64,000 nt of DNA from DASYPQ01 sp036006425 (GCA_036006425.1 DASYPQ010000011.1:166463-230462), one strand, 5' to 3'; counted from the first letter of the stretch, positions 16,651 to 25,778 are shown. Translations and numbers: made by a program. Notes: generated from the sequence alone by a model not told the origin.

Positions 16651-18126
16651 ATGGAACGAACGCAGGTGCAGAGCAGGAATCGCCTCGAGGTCATCGCGCG
16701 GCGGGCCATGATCCAGCGCGGCCTGCTGCCGGACTTCTCTCCTCCCATCCTCGCGGCGATGCAGGCGCTCGCCCACGCCGCGGTCGAGTCGGGGCCGGCG
16801 ATCCGCGACCTCCGCGACCGGCTCTGGGCGTCGATCGACAACGACGACTCCCGCGACCTCGATCAGCTGACGGTCGCGGAGCCGATGCCGGGCGGGCTGG
16901 TCAAGATCCTCGTCGCGATCGCGGACGTCGACGCGATGGTGCAGCAGCGCTCGCCGACGGACGATCACGCGCGCACGAACACGACCTCCGTGTACACGGC
17001 CGCGGGGATCTTTCCGATGCTCCCGGAGAGGCTGTCCACCGATCTCACGTCGCTCGTCGAAGGCGAGCCGCGTCTCGCGATCGTCATCGAGTTCGTCGTC
17101 GTCGCCGACGGCACCGTCGCGGCGTCGGACGTCTACCGCGCGACGGTCCTGAATCGCGCGAAGCTCGCCTACAACAGCGTCGCCGCGTGGCTCGAAGGCA
17201 CCGGCCCCGCGCCGGCGCGGCTCGCCGCGGTGCACGGTCTCGAGGAGCAGCTGCGCGTCCAGGATCGCGTGGCGCAGTCGCTGAAAGAGCTCCGCCACCA
17301 GCGCGGCGCGCTCAGCCTCGAGACGCTCGAGGCGCGCGCGGTGTTCGACGGGGACGTGCTCTCCGATCTGCGGCCCGACGAGAAGAACCGCGCGAAGGAG
17401 CTGATCGAGGACTTCATGATCGCGGCGAACGGCGTCACGGCGGAGTACCTCGCCCGCAAGAAGTTCCCCGCGATCCGCCGCGTCCTGCGTTCCCCCGCAC
17501 GCTGGGGACGGATCGTCGATCTCGCGGCGGAGCTCGGCGGCAAGCTGCCGCCGGAGCCCGACGCGCGCGCTCTCGAGGCTTTCCTCGGGCAGTGCCGCAC
17601 GAAGCAGCCCGATCGCTTCCCCGACATCTCGCTCTCGATCGTCAAGCTGCTCGGATCGGGCGAGTACGCCCTCGAGCTGCCCGGCCAGAAGATCGAGGGC
17701 CACTTCGGTCTCGCGGTGAAGGACTACACGCACTCGACGGCTCCGAACCGGCGGTTCCCGGATCTCGTGACGCAGCGCCTCCTGAAAGCCGCGCTCGCGG
17801 GACGGCCCGTGCCGTACGGCGACGGGGAGCTCGAGGCGCTCGCGCGACACTGCACGGAGCAGGAGGACAACGCCGCGAAGGTGGAGCGCCAGGTGCGCAA
17901 GTCCGCCGCGGCCCTCCTGCTCGCTCCGCGGATCCATGAGCGCTTCGATGCGATCGTCACCGGTGCGTCCGAGAAGGGGACGTTCGTGCGGATCTCCCAT
18001 CCGAGCGCGGAGGGAATGGTGGTGCGGGGAAGCGAAGGCCTCGACGTCGGCGATCGAGGTCCGGTCGAGCTCGTCCACACCGACGTCGAGCGCGGCTTCG
18101 TTGATTTCGCGTGGCTGCGGTATTGA
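16651..18126 (+). CDS. RNB-domain (RNase II family) ribonuclease
   Basis: A 491-residue exoribonuclease-like protein. The RNB domain starts at about residue 60 with SIDNDDSRDLDQLT, the acidic metal-binding cluster of RNase II/R enzymes (consensus D-x5-D-x-D-D). The last Asp is Gln here, as I recall for one bacterial subfamily. Further hallmarks are HARTNTTSVYTAAGIFPMLP in the middle and DYTHSTAPNRRFPDLVTQRLL near 360-380, equivalent to the Y-HFTSPIRRYPDL RNA-binding motif. The C-terminal ~60 residues look like a short S1-like beta domain. It probably degrades RNA 3' to 5' in the cytoplasm. It lacks N-terminal cold-shock domains, so it is shorter than RNase R. Confidence 0.9.
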   Translation: MERTQVQSRNRLEVIARRAMIQRGLLPDFSPPILAAMQALAHAAVESGPAIRDLRDRLWASIDNDDSRDLDQLTVAEPMPGGLVKILVAIADVDAMVQQRSPTDDHARTNTTSVYTAAGIFPMLPERLSTDLTSLVEGEPRLAIVIEFVVVADGTVAASDVYRATVLNRAKLAYNSVAAWLEGTGPAPARLAAVHGLEEQLRVQDRVAQSLKELRHQRGALSLETLEARAVFDGDVLSDLRPDEKNRAKELIEDFMIAANGVTAEYLARKKFPAIRRVLRSPARWGRIVDLAAELGGKLPPEPDARALEAFLGQCRTKQPDRFPDISLSIVKLLGSGEYALELPGQKIEGHFGLAVKDYTHSTAPNRRFPDLVTQRLLKAALAGRPVPYGDGELEALARHCTEQEDNAAKVERQVRKSAAALLLAPRIHERFDAIVTGASEKGTFVRISHPSAEGMVVRGSEGLDVGDRGPVELVHTDVERGFVDFAWLRY

Positions 18127-18297
18127 GCGGCGGCAGAAAGTACAAGGCCGCGCGCATTCTGTAGATCCGCGCGCGTCGCAGGCGCTGCGCACGTCGATTC
18201 CGGACCGCGGGAGTGCGGCATCCGGTTTGCCAACACCGACGCGGAACCCGAGTCACCGGAGCCCGACGTCCGCGTCGAGGCAGATTGGAGAGCCACC

Positions 18298-18789
18298 ATG
18301 GCATCGATCGAGCAGAGCATCGACGTCGACGTCCCCGTGCGGACGGCCTACGACCAGTGGACACAGTTCGAGGAATTCCCCGCGTTCATGGAGGGCGTGA
18401 AGGAGGTCCGCCAGCTGGACGACAAGCACCTCCACTGGCGCGCCGAGGTCCTCGGGAAGGACGTCGAATGGACGGCCGACATCGTCCAGCAGATCCCGGA
18501 CGAGCGCATCACCTGGCGCAGCACGTCGGGCGCGAAGAACGGCGGCACGATCACCTTTGTTCCGCAGGGAGCCGCGAAGACGAAGGTTCAATTGCGCATC
18601 GAGTACGAGCCCGAGGGTGCCGCGGAATCGACGGCGAGCGCGATCGGACTGGTCTCGCAGCGGGTCGCCGGGGACCTCGCGCGCTTCAAGGACTTCATCG
18701 AGAAGCGCGGTCGCGCCACGGGAGAATGGCGCGGGGAGATCCACGGCCAGGACGTCACACGCAAGGCGTCGAAGCTTTCCGGGATGTGA
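18298..18789 (+). CDS. SRPBCC (polyketide cyclase/dehydrase-like) protein
   Basis: A 163-residue single-domain protein. The opening IEQSIDVDVPVRTAYDQWTQFEEFPAFM, then VRQLDDKHLHWRAEV, VQQIPDERITWRSTSG and the C-terminal amphipathic helix are typical of the START-like SRPBCC fold, which forms a hydrophobic pocket. Ligand unknown. No export signal is seen. TTGGAGAG lies a few bases before the ATG. The short tail (HGQDVTRKASKLSGM) is polar. Confidence 0.88.
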   Translation: MASIEQSIDVDVPVRTAYDQWTQFEEFPAFMEGVKEVRQLDDKHLHWRAEVLGKDVEWTADIVQQIPDERITWRSTSGAKNGGTITFVPQGAAKTKVQLRIEYEPEGAAESTASAIGLVSQRVAGDLARFKDFIEKRGRATGEWRGEIHGQDVTRKASKLSGM

Positions 18790-18814
18790 GCCGAGCCCGT
18801 CCGGGCAGAAGCCC

Positions 18815-18820
18815 TACAAT
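18815..18820 (+). promoter_or_regulatory. Putative -10 box (TACAAT)
   Basis: TACAAT lies 32 bases before the ATG at 18853 and 26 bases after the SRPBCC stop, consistent with a separate promoter for the sulfatase-fold gene. No clear -35 is seen. Confidence 0.35.
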
Positions 18821-18852
18821 GAGGAGCGCGCGCGCCCCGCGGGCGTCGCTCC

Positions 18853-20250
18853 ATGACGTCGACTTCACGCACGCTCGGATTCCTGCTGCTTTTCGCGTCA
18901 TGCAGCCGCGCACCGGCGCCGCCCGCGTCGGCTGAGCGACCGAACCTGATCGTCATCTCGATCGACACGCTGAATCGCAGCGCACTCCGTTGCTTCGAAC
19001 CGCGCGCGGCGCCTCTGCCGTTCCTCGACGCGTTCGCGGCGGAGTCGGTGCGCTTCGTGCACGCGATCACGCCCGCGTCGTGGACGCTCCCCGCGCACGC
19101 CTCGCTCTTCACCGGCGTCTATCCGAACGGCCACGGAGCGACGGATCCGCGCGTGCAGATGTCGAAGAACGTGGCGACGCTCGCGGGCCAACTCGCCTCC
19201 GAGTACGACACCGCCGCCTTCGCGCGCTCGGTCTACCTCGATCCGGGCTACGGGCTCGACCGTGGATTCGCGAAGTACGACTACGTCCCGGAGCCCGAGG
19301 ACAAGCCGGCCGCCGCGTCGAGCGGCAGCGATCCGGTCTTCGCCGCCGCCTCCGAGTTCGTGTCGACTCGGTCCCCGGGCGGGCGGCCGCTCTTCCTCTT
19401 CCTCCAGGCCTTCTCGGTCCACAACTACTACCAGCAGACCGTGCTCCCCGACGACGTTCCGGGCGACGACGCCGTCCTCCGCCGGAACATCGACTGGCTG
19501 ACGGGAGAGAAGCCCTGCCCCCCGGAGGCGTGGGCCGCGCTCGCGAGGAAGTACGCGGAGCGCGTCGACCAGATGAGCCGCGACTTCGAGGCCTTCGCCG
19601 CGGCTCTCAAGCGCGCGCACCTGTGGGACACGTCCGTCATCGTGTTCCTCTCCGACCACGGCGAGGGGTTCGAGCCGGAGCTCGGGCGGATCCATCACGG
19701 CGGCCAACTCCACGCGGACGTGATCTCGATCCCCCTGCTCGTCCACCTCCCCGGAACTCCAGGCCGCGACGAGACGACGCCCGCTTCGCTCATCGACGTG
19801 ATGCCGACCCTCCTCGCGCTCGCGCACCTGAAACCTCCTCCGGGCCTCGACGGAGTCTCGCTCGTCCCGATTCTCCGGGAGGGACACCCGTCGGTCGCGC
19901 CGCGGACGCTGTACGCGATGGAGCACGCGTACTGGTGGGAGAACGGACGGCGCGGACTCGTCGAGAACGTCGCCGCATCCCCGCTCGCGGCCGTGGCGGT
20001 GCGCGGAGACCTCTGGGGCATCCGAGGCAGCGGCCAGTCGAAGCCGACCGACCTCAAACTCGCCGAGGGCGAGCTCTTGTACGACCTGCTCCGCGATCCG
20101 GACCAGCACAGTCCGCTGTCCGACCCGCAGGCTCTCGCCGCGTTCGACAAGTCGATCGGTGCGTCGCCCGACGGGCGCGTGTCGGCGCGCCAGCGACCGA
20201 ACGCGCCGGCGATCGAGGAGCAGCTGAAGCGGCTCGGCTATACGCGCTAA
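18853..20250 (+). CDS. Sulfatase-fold lipoprotein with Thr at the nucleophile site
   Basis: A 465-residue lipoprotein (lipobox LLFASC, Cys17) of the alkaline-phosphatase/sulfatase superfamily. Metal ligand Asp38 lies in VISIDTLN and the Asp-His pair in FLSDHGEGF. The nucleophile motif reads SWTLPAHASLFTG: the position of the formylglycine Cys/Ser in C-x-P-x-R is Thr78, with His instead of Arg at +4. Formylglycine conversion is therefore unlikely, and the enzyme may act on phosphate esters like other Thr-nucleophile members. The C-terminus LKRLGYTR is typical. Its stop overlaps the convergent CDGSH gene. Periplasmic or cell-surface. Confidence 0.88.
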   Translation: MTSTSRTLGFLLLFASCSRAPAPPASAERPNLIVISIDTLNRSALRCFEPRAAPLPFLDAFAAESVRFVHAITPASWTLPAHASLFTGVYPNGHGATDPRVQMSKNVATLAGQLASEYDTAAFARSVYLDPGYGLDRGFAKYDYVPEPEDKPAAASSGSDPVFAAASEFVSTRSPGGRPLFLFLQAFSVHNYYQQTVLPDDVPGDDAVLRRNIDWLTGEKPCPPEAWAALARKYAERVDQMSRDFEAFAAALKRAHLWDTSVIVFLSDHGEGFEPELGRIHHGGQLHADVISIPLLVHLPGTPGRDETTPASLIDVMPTLLALAHLKPPPGLDGVSLVPILREGHPSVAPRTLYAMEHAYWWENGRRGLVENVAASPLAAVAVRGDLWGIRGSGQSKPTDLKLAEGELLYDLLRDPDQHSPLSDPQALAAFDKSIGASPDGRVSARQRPNAPAIEEQLKRLGYTR

Positions 20251-20939
20251 TCCGAGTCCTTGAACCGGATCGACGCGTGCGAGCCGTCGCAGAACGGCTT
20301 GTTGTTCGACGCCCCGCAACGACACAGCGCGACGCGGTTGCGGACCTCGTAGGCGCGGCCGTCCGCGCCGACGACGGGGATGCCGCCGCGGATCCAGAGC
20401 GGGCCGCTGATCTCCTGAGCAGTGTCCTGGACGAGCCCGATCGAGGGCTCGAACTTCGGCTCGATCGCCTTGCCCGTCGCGCGATCCTTCGCGACGAGGC
20501 GCCCGCCCGGGCAGTGGCCGGCTTCGTGGTCGACGAGCTTCGCGGCGCGCGGCTGGTCGCTCTTCAGCACGAGGTTCCACACCTGGCCGGCCGGGTCGCA
20601 GAATCGCGCGAACGCGCACAGCCTCTCCGCGTCCTCCAGGACCCGGGTCGGTCCCTCGATGCGCTCCGCCTGGGCCTCGTAGGGGTCACGGGTGGCGGTC
20701 TCGGTCCCGTCGAAGCGCACGCGCGTGTGCGTCCCGTCGCAGAACGGCTTCTTGGCCGACTTGCCGCAGCGACAGAGCGCGTAGGAGTCCGGGTGGGGCC
20801 GGGCCTCGCCCTCGCGCCACTCGATCGACTCGCCGTCCGCGTTCGTGACGATGTGCTGGTCGGCGACCGGCACCCCGCCTTCGACGAGATAGGGGCCATT
20901 CTTCGAGACGGTGATCTTCGCGGCGTTCGGCTTCGTCAC
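20247..20939 (-). CDS. CDGSH iron-sulfur domain protein (double zinc-finger-like, mitoNEET type)
   Basis: A 230-residue cytoplasmic protein with two CDGSH-type motifs, CRCGKSAKKPFCDGTH in the N-terminal half and CRCGASNNKPFCDGSH near the C-terminus. Each has the three Cys and one His that bind a 2Fe-2S cluster. Between them lies a segment with CAFARFCDPAGQVW and HCPGGRLVAKD, the ferredoxin-like middle part seen in multi-domain members. A redox or iron-sulfur-related role is expected. The start is GTG at 20939 with GGAGG upstream; the frame is open far beyond but only antisense to the next gene. A TATCGT box lies about 41 bases upstream. Confidence 0.92.
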   Translation of the reverse strand: MTKPNAAKITVSKNGPYLVEGGVPVADQHIVTNADGESIEWREGEARPHPDSYALCRCGKSAKKPFCDGTHTRVRFDGTETATRDPYEAQAERIEGPTRVLEDAERLCAFARFCDPAGQVWNLVLKSDQPRAAKLVDHEAGHCPGGRLVAKDRATGKAIEPKFEPSIGLVQDTAQEISGPLWIRGGIPVVGADGRAYEVRNRVALCRCGASNNKPFCDGSHASIRFKDSD

Positions 20940-21119
20940 GGCTCGGTCCTCCACGGGCTGGGGTTCGGCGGGAGACTCCCACGATACAGCCGATCGTCGT
21001 CCACGGCGGAACGGCCGCAAACTGGGAACACCGTCTCCGGTGCAGATCGTCCAGATTTTTTCGACGTCGAGTTCGCGCCCCCCCTCGGATTCCGGTTGCG
21101 AAAACCAGGAGACAATCGG

Positions 21120-23303
21120 ATGTGCCCCACGCTCTGCCGACCCGTTCCCGTCACCGGCGACCCCCAGTTCCGTTATCTCGCGGGAGGCGACGGCATCGCC
21201 GTCTGGGTCTGGCCCGATCCCGCGGATGCGAACGCGCTGCGGGTCTGGGTGGTCGAGGACGGCGGCCGCCTCCGGTACTCCTCGGACCACGGCTCGAACT
21301 GGCTCTACCAGAAGACCCCGGCGCTCGCGGCCCAGAAGCTCCTCGACGTCTTCTTCCTCCCCGACGGCGAGACGGGTTGGGCCTGCGGCCTCGGCGGGAG
21401 GCTGCTCCACACGACCGACCACGGGAACACGTGGACCTTCGCGAACCCCGCGGCGACGACGATCTTCGACGGCTTCGGCAACCCCGCGGTGCTCTGGTCC
21501 GCCCGGTACCTCGATCCGCAGTTCGGCTTCCTCACCGGGAAGTACTTCCTGAAGTACACGACGAACGGAAGCCAGTCGTGGACTCCGATCGAGCTGTACG
21601 GCGACGCGTCGTTGTCGCCCGATTCGCGGCTCGATCCGACGCAGCGGCAGTTCGAGTTCTACCTCGTCCGCGTCATGGGCGATTCCACGAAGTGGATCGG
21701 CTTCGCCGGCGCCCAGTGGAAGCACACGAAGCCCGGAACCTCCCTCGAGATCGAGACCGGCGTCCTCTTCCGCGGGCAATCGGACGTCGCCGGCGGCGTG
21801 AAGTGGTGGAAGGTGCTCGAGGACGAAGTCATGCAGGAGCCCTGGGACATCGAGTTCCAGGATCCGTTGAACGGCTTCCTCGTCGGCGGCCACGGCTCGG
21901 TCGACGGCAAGATCTTCCACACGACGGACGGCGGAACGAAATGGCTCGAGGAGGGACCGGCGGCGTCCGGACCGTTCCTCGCGCTCTACGGCGTCGCCGC
22001 GCAAGGAGGCGGGAGGGCGCTCGCGTGCGGGTACGGCGGCCAGATCTGGCAGCGCGATCCCGCGATCGGCACACCCAAGAGCTGGAGCCTGCACCCGGTG
22101 CAGGGATTCACCGCGCCGCTGAGCGACGCGGCGGCGGTGCTGAACACCGACGAAGCCTGGATCGTCGGCTCGACGGGGTTCATGCGTCGGACGAAGAACT
22201 CGGGCGCGTCGTGGGAGAGCCTCAACAAGCAGGAGCTGCAGTTCCGCGGGAAGGCGATCCACTTCCTGAATCGCGCCGAGGGCCTCATCGCAGGGCAGCG
22301 CGCGCCGGGCGAGCGGCACGGACTCGTGTTCCGGACGAACGACGGCGGATGCACGTTCGACTCGGTCTTCCCCTCTCCGACGGATCCGGACCCGGGCATC
22401 GGCGTGCTCATGGCCATCGCGTTCGCGTCGGCCACGGAAGGCATGGCGGTCGGAACCGACCGGGGCGCGGTGTTCACGCGGTCGGCGGGCTTGACCTGGA
22501 CGCTCAAGAACACGGGACTGCCGCTCGGCTACACGTTCACCGACGTCGCCGTGCGGCCCGGCACCGCGGAGCCGGAATACTGGATCGTCGGGAATCCGAG
22601 TCCGGCGGACGCGCTGCACAAGTCCCGGGTCTTCAAGACGGTCGACAACGGAACGTCCTGGCAGGAAGTTCCTCCGCCGCCGATCGCGAGCGGCACGCGC
22701 TGGGCGAGCTTCGCGTTCGCGAGCACGGCCGAGGGCTTCATCGTCGGCTCCAGGGGCCAAGCGCCGATCGCGTTCCACCTCGTGCAGCCCGACGCTCCCT
22801 TGTGGACGGACGTGTCACCGCCGATGGATGCGACGTCGCCCCGCGGTCTGCGGAGCGTGTGCTCGGGACCGATCGAAGGCCTGCCGCGCACGTTCGCCGT
22901 CGGCGACACCGGCGTCCTGCTCCGCTGGAACGGATCGAGCTTCGTGGGCGTGCCCGACATCTTCGAGTTCGATCCCGCGACGGGCGCAATCCTCGTCAAT
23001 CGATGCCACCAGAACTTCACCGTCGCGACGATCTCGATCGGGACCGGACGGCTCTACGTCGGGCGCGACACGACTCCCGACAACGCGCTCGCGCAGGAAT
23101 CCGGCTTCGTCCTGATGTTCGACGGGCACAGCTGGAAAGAGACGAAGGTCGAGACGAACAAGGACCTGAGAGGAATCTCGTTCATCGTCGACCACGGCAA
23201 GGTCACCGGATTCGTGCTCGGCAACACGAGCGAGGACAACGCGGTCCTGGACGACGGGGTGTTCTCCGACACGGTCGTGCTGATGCACGACGTCGGTACG
23301 TGA
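21120..23303 (+). CDS. YCF48/BNR-type beta-propeller protein without visible signal peptide
   Basis: A 727-residue repeat protein. It has repeated strands of the photosynthesis-assembly YCF48/BNR type: GRLRYSSDHGSNW, GWACGLGGRLLHTTDHGNTW, KIFHTTDGGTKWLEEG, GGQIWQRDP, GSTGFMRRTKNSGASW, GAVFTRSAGLTWTLKNTG and SRVFKTVDNGTSWQEV. These predict one or two propellers. Unlike most propeller proteins here, the start (ATG, AGGAG at 21107-21111) has no clear export leader and the C-terminus lacks the shared Cys-rich module. Either it is cytoplasmic or it is exported by a non-classical route. Function unknown. Confidence 0.82.
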   Translation: MCPTLCRPVPVTGDPQFRYLAGGDGIAVWVWPDPADANALRVWVVEDGGRLRYSSDHGSNWLYQKTPALAAQKLLDVFFLPDGETGWACGLGGRLLHTTDHGNTWTFANPAATTIFDGFGNPAVLWSARYLDPQFGFLTGKYFLKYTTNGSQSWTPIELYGDASLSPDSRLDPTQRQFEFYLVRVMGDSTKWIGFAGAQWKHTKPGTSLEIETGVLFRGQSDVAGGVKWWKVLEDEVMQEPWDIEFQDPLNGFLVGGHGSVDGKIFHTTDGGTKWLEEGPAASGPFLALYGVAAQGGGRALACGYGGQIWQRDPAIGTPKSWSLHPVQGFTAPLSDAAAVLNTDEAWIVGSTGFMRRTKNSGASWESLNKQELQFRGKAIHFLNRAEGLIAGQRAPGERHGLVFRTNDGGCTFDSVFPSPTDPDPGIGVLMAIAFASATEGMAVGTDRGAVFTRSAGLTWTLKNTGLPLGYTFTDVAVRPGTAEPEYWIVGNPSPADALHKSRVFKTVDNGTSWQEVPPPPIASGTRWASFAFASTAEGFIVGSRGQAPIAFHLVQPDAPLWTDVSPPMDATSPRGLRSVCSGPIEGLPRTFAVGDTGVLLRWNGSSFVGVPDIFEFDPATGAILVNRCHQNFTVATISIGTGRLYVGRDTTPDNALAQESGFVLMFDGHSWKETKVETNKDLRGISFIVDHGKVTGFVLGNTSEDNAVLDDGVFSDTVVLMHDVGT

Positions 23304-23326
23304 TCCCGCACTCGCGGCACTTCGGG

Positions 23327-23332
23327 TAGGAT
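23327..23332 (+). promoter_or_regulatory. Putative -10 box (TAGGAT)
   Basis: TAGGAT sits 35 bases before the ATG at 23368, which has a GAGGTG Shine-Dalgarno. It lies 23 bases after the preceding stop, so the downstream gene may have its own promoter. Confidence 0.3.
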
Positions 23333-23367
23333 CGCAGGCGAACCGTCCGTCGCAACGAGGTGCCTCC

Positions 23368-24471
23368 ATGAATCCGAAACTCCTCGCGCTGTTCGTGTCC
23401 GCGGCCTCGGCTTCGCCCGTCGCCGCACAGTCCTTCAACCTCGATTTCGGGCCACTCGGGACCGGTCCGTCGTCCGGCTACGCGGCGGCGGGGCTCCCCG
23501 GGTACTGGAATTCGCTGCCGGCGTCGAGCTGGATCGACTACGTCCTCGTCGACCTCGCGGGCAACACGTCGAACGTGCACTTCTCGCAGAGCGGTGCCGC
23601 GGGCGTCCTGACCGCGAACGATGCGAGCGTCACCGGCGACGACGATCTCCTGATGAACGACGGACTGATCACGTACGACTCGAGCGTCGACTCCTGCTTC
23701 TACTTCAACGGACTCGAGGCGGGCACCTACGAGCTGATCACGTACGCGTGGCGGCCCGACTACCCGACGCTCATGGCGAAGACGTTCGTCGACAACACGC
23801 CCGGGGTCGAGATCTCCGGCGGCGCCTGGCCCGGCCACCACGCGCACGGCGTGACGTTCGCGCGCCACGTCGTCACCGTCGACGCGAGCGGGTTCATGGG
23901 ACCGCACTCCGGCCTCGCGATCGGCGGCGACACGACCATCGGGGGAGTGTGCAACGGCATGCAGCTCCGCCGGCTCGACGAGCACACGGCATTCTGCTTC
24001 GGCGACGGCGCGACCGCCGCCTGCCCCTGCGCGAACAGCGGCGCGACGGGCCACGGCTGCGAGAACTCAGCGAGCACGGGGGGAGCTCTCCTCACCGGCT
24101 CCGGCGTCCCGAGCCTCTCGGCCGACACGCTGCAGCTCTCGACCTCCGGCGAATTGCCGACGGCGCTGAGCATCGTCCTGCAAGGCACGACCTCGATCGC
24201 TCCCGTGCCCTACGGCGACGGACTGCGCTGCGTCGCGGGCACGTTGAAGCGTCTGTACGCGCGGAGCGCGAGCGGCGGCGCCGTCGTCGCGCCGCAAGCG
24301 GGCGACCCGTCCGTCTCCGCGCGCTCGGCGGCGCTCGGCGATCCGATCTCCTCGGGCACCACGCGCAACTACCAGGTGTACTCGCGCGACCCGAACCCCG
24401 GCTTCTGCACGAGCCCGCCGGGCGGCACCTTCAACGTCTCGAACGCGATCGCGATCGTCTGGGGAGCCTGA
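23368..24471 (+). CDS. Secreted protein: galactose-binding-like domain plus Cys-rich C-terminal module
   Basis: A 367-residue exported protein (leader ending ASPVAAQ). The N-terminal ~190 residues (FNLDFGPLGTGPSSGYAAAG, SWIDYVLVDLAGNTSNVHFS, CFYFNGLEAGTYELITYAW) resemble carbohydrate-binding/malectin-like jelly-roll domains more than a propeller. The last ~155 residues are the shared module in clean form: CFGDG, CPCANSG, GHGCENS, GDGLRC, SARSAALGDPI, FCTSPPGGTFNVSNAIAIVW. It is the smallest carrier of the module in the window and so a good reference for its boundaries. GAGGTG precedes the ATG. Confidence 0.85.
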   Translation: MNPKLLALFVSAASASPVAAQSFNLDFGPLGTGPSSGYAAAGLPGYWNSLPASSWIDYVLVDLAGNTSNVHFSQSGAAGVLTANDASVTGDDDLLMNDGLITYDSSVDSCFYFNGLEAGTYELITYAWRPDYPTLMAKTFVDNTPGVEISGGAWPGHHAHGVTFARHVVTVDASGFMGPHSGLAIGGDTTIGGVCNGMQLRRLDEHTAFCFGDGATAACPCANSGATGHGCENSASTGGALLTGSGVPSLSADTLQLSTSGELPTALSIVLQGTTSIAPVPYGDGLRCVAGTLKRLYARSASGGAVVAPQAGDPSVSARSAALGDPISSGTTRNYQVYSRDPNPGFCTSPPGGTFNVSNAIAIVWGA

Positions 24472-24481
24472 GCCGCCTCGG

Positions 24482-24820
24482 ATGACGGTCTGGTCCGTCT
24501 ACTTCGTCCGCGCCGCCGGTGGCGTGATCTACACCGGCATCGCGACGGACGTCGACCGTCGCATCGACGAGCACCGCGCGGGCCGCGGCGCGAAGTACCT
24601 GCGCGGCCGCGCGCCGATGACCGTCGTCTTCCGGCGCAGGCTCGGGGACCGGAGCCTCGCGCTGCGCATGGAGCGCCGGCTCAAGCGGATGAAGAAGACC
24701 GAGAAGGAGGCGCTCGTGCGCGCGAAGCCCTCGCTCCGGCGGCTGCTCGCGATGCTGGAGCGGAGCCGGACGGCTACTTCGCGAAGTACTTCGTTCCGCG
24801 CTTCCGCCCCTGCGTCTTGA
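24482..24820 (+). CDS. GIY-YIG nuclease-family protein (UPF0213-like)
   Basis: A 112-residue protein beginning with the GIY-YIG core: VYFVRAAGGVIYTGIATDVDRRIDEH, in which the motif reads VYF...IYTGIA, followed by the conserved Arg/His helix and FRRRLGDRSLALRMERRLKRM. The catalytic Arg and Glu positions of the family appear kept. The last ~17 residues (TATSRSTSFRASAPAS) look like read-through beyond the usual C-terminus; they overlap the convergent winged-helix gene by 47 bases. It lies ten bases after the preceding stop and may be co-transcribed with it. DNA-repair role unproven. Confidence 0.88.
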   Translation: MTVWSVYFVRAAGGVIYTGIATDVDRRIDEHRAGRGAKYLRGRAPMTVVFRRRLGDRSLALRMERRLKRMKKTEKEALVRAKPSLRRLLAMLERSRTATSRSTSFRASAPAS

Positions 24821-25169
24821 GCTTCTTCTTCGCGACGAGCATCGCGATCGGCTTCTTGAGCACGCCGGTCTCCGTGTTCAACGCGCGGCCGATCTCCTCG
24901 AGGCGCTGGCCGGCCTTCGACTTCACGTGCGTGAGCACGCGCGCGGCGATCTTCTCGAGATCCTCGGCCGAGCGGCGGACGCGCTTGCCGGCGCGAGCGA
25001 CGGGCCGCACGGCCTTCCGCGGCCGACCCGGGCCGCGCCGCGGTGTGCGGCCTTCCCCGAGCGCCTCGTGCACGGACTCGATCGCGGCGGCGCGGACGAG
25101 CCCGGACAACTCATGGAGGAAGGACGCGATCCGATCGTGGATTTCCCGCTCGAGATTCTGCTTGGCCAT
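24774..25169 (-). CDS. Winged-helix-like protein, paralogue of the 10360 gene
   Basis: A 131-residue basic protein. The N-terminal helix (NLEREIHDRIASFLHELSGLV) leads to a Lys/Arg/Gly/Pro linker (GRTPRRGPGRPRKAVRP), which includes an AT-hook-like GRPRK. The C-terminal winged-helix-like part is VLTHVKSKAGQRLEEIGRALNTETGVLKKPIAMLVAKKKLKTQGRKRGTKYFAK in segments. The last ~40 residues align with those of the protein at 10360-10839. Likely DNA-binding. The ATG at 25169 has GGGAG upstream; an upstream in-frame start at 25205 is possible. Confidence 0.78.
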   Translation of the reverse strand: MAKQNLEREIHDRIASFLHELSGLVRAAAIESVHEALGEGRTPRRGPGRPRKAVRPVARAGKRVRRSAEDLEKIAARVLTHVKSKAGQRLEEIGRALNTETGVLKKPIAMLVAKKKLKTQGRKRGTKYFAK

Positions 25170-25217
25170 GCGCGCAGTCTCCCGAGCGAGGCGGGATCCC
25201 GTCAAGGTTCGAACCCG

Positions 25218-25778
25218 TCAGCGCGGCCACAGCCATCCGAACGCGCCCGCCGTCAAGCACGCGTAGACGAGTCCGTCGAACACCACCTTGATCGTCGCGG
25301 ACCACGGCTGTCCCTTCCAGATCGAGTCCGAGGGAGCTTGCCACGCGTACGCGAGCCAGCTCGCAGCGCCGACGATCCGGAACACTTCGAGGTAACTCGC
25401 GCCGACGGGGAGCGTGCTGTGCGCGACGTACGCCGCGAGCGCGGACACGACGAGCACGTAGACGAACCACTGTCCGAGGATCGGTCCCATCTCGACCTTG
25501 CCGGGCCGACGGAGGATGAGCACGCCGACCGGGCCCTCCTCGTACTTTTTCAATCCCTCGGGCGTCTTCATCTCCTTGTGATCGGTGCAGTGCGGGATGA
25601 TGTAGATGCCCGCCGTCGCATTGCCCTTGCGCACGACCGCGCGCACCTCGTCCTCGTTGCCGAGCTTCCTGAAGTCGCTGTTGTGGTACTTGAGCATCGC
25701 GTGCATGACCGCGCTGGCCACGAACACGAGGACGCCCGAGAGCAGGATGGGAAGGAGCAACTGCGACCATGCGACCAT
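25218..25778 (-). CDS. Four-helix integral membrane protein of unknown function
   Basis: A 186-residue inner-membrane protein. Helices are visible at about 6-26 (LLLPILLSGVLVFVASAVM), 104-122 (WFVYVLVVSALAAYVAHS), about 130-150 and 163-183 (VFDGLVYACLTAGAFGWLW). Between helix 1 and 2 is a hydrophilic domain with IYIIPHCTDHKEMKTPEGLKKYEEGP, whose His/Cys/Asp cluster could bind metal. I recall similar uncharacterised proteins in other environmental bacteria but cannot name a family. GGAGG sits just before the ATG. It is divergent from the second sulfatase-fold gene. Confidence 0.8.
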   Translation of the reverse strand: MVAWSQLLLPILLSGVLVFVASAVMHAMLKYHNSDFRKLGNEDEVRAVVRKGNATAGIYIIPHCTDHKEMKTPEGLKKYEEGPVGVLILRRPGKVEMGPILGQWFVYVLVVSALAAYVAHSTLPVGASYLEVFRIVGAASWLAYAWQAPSDSIWKGQPWSATIKVVFDGLVYACLTAGAFGWLWPR

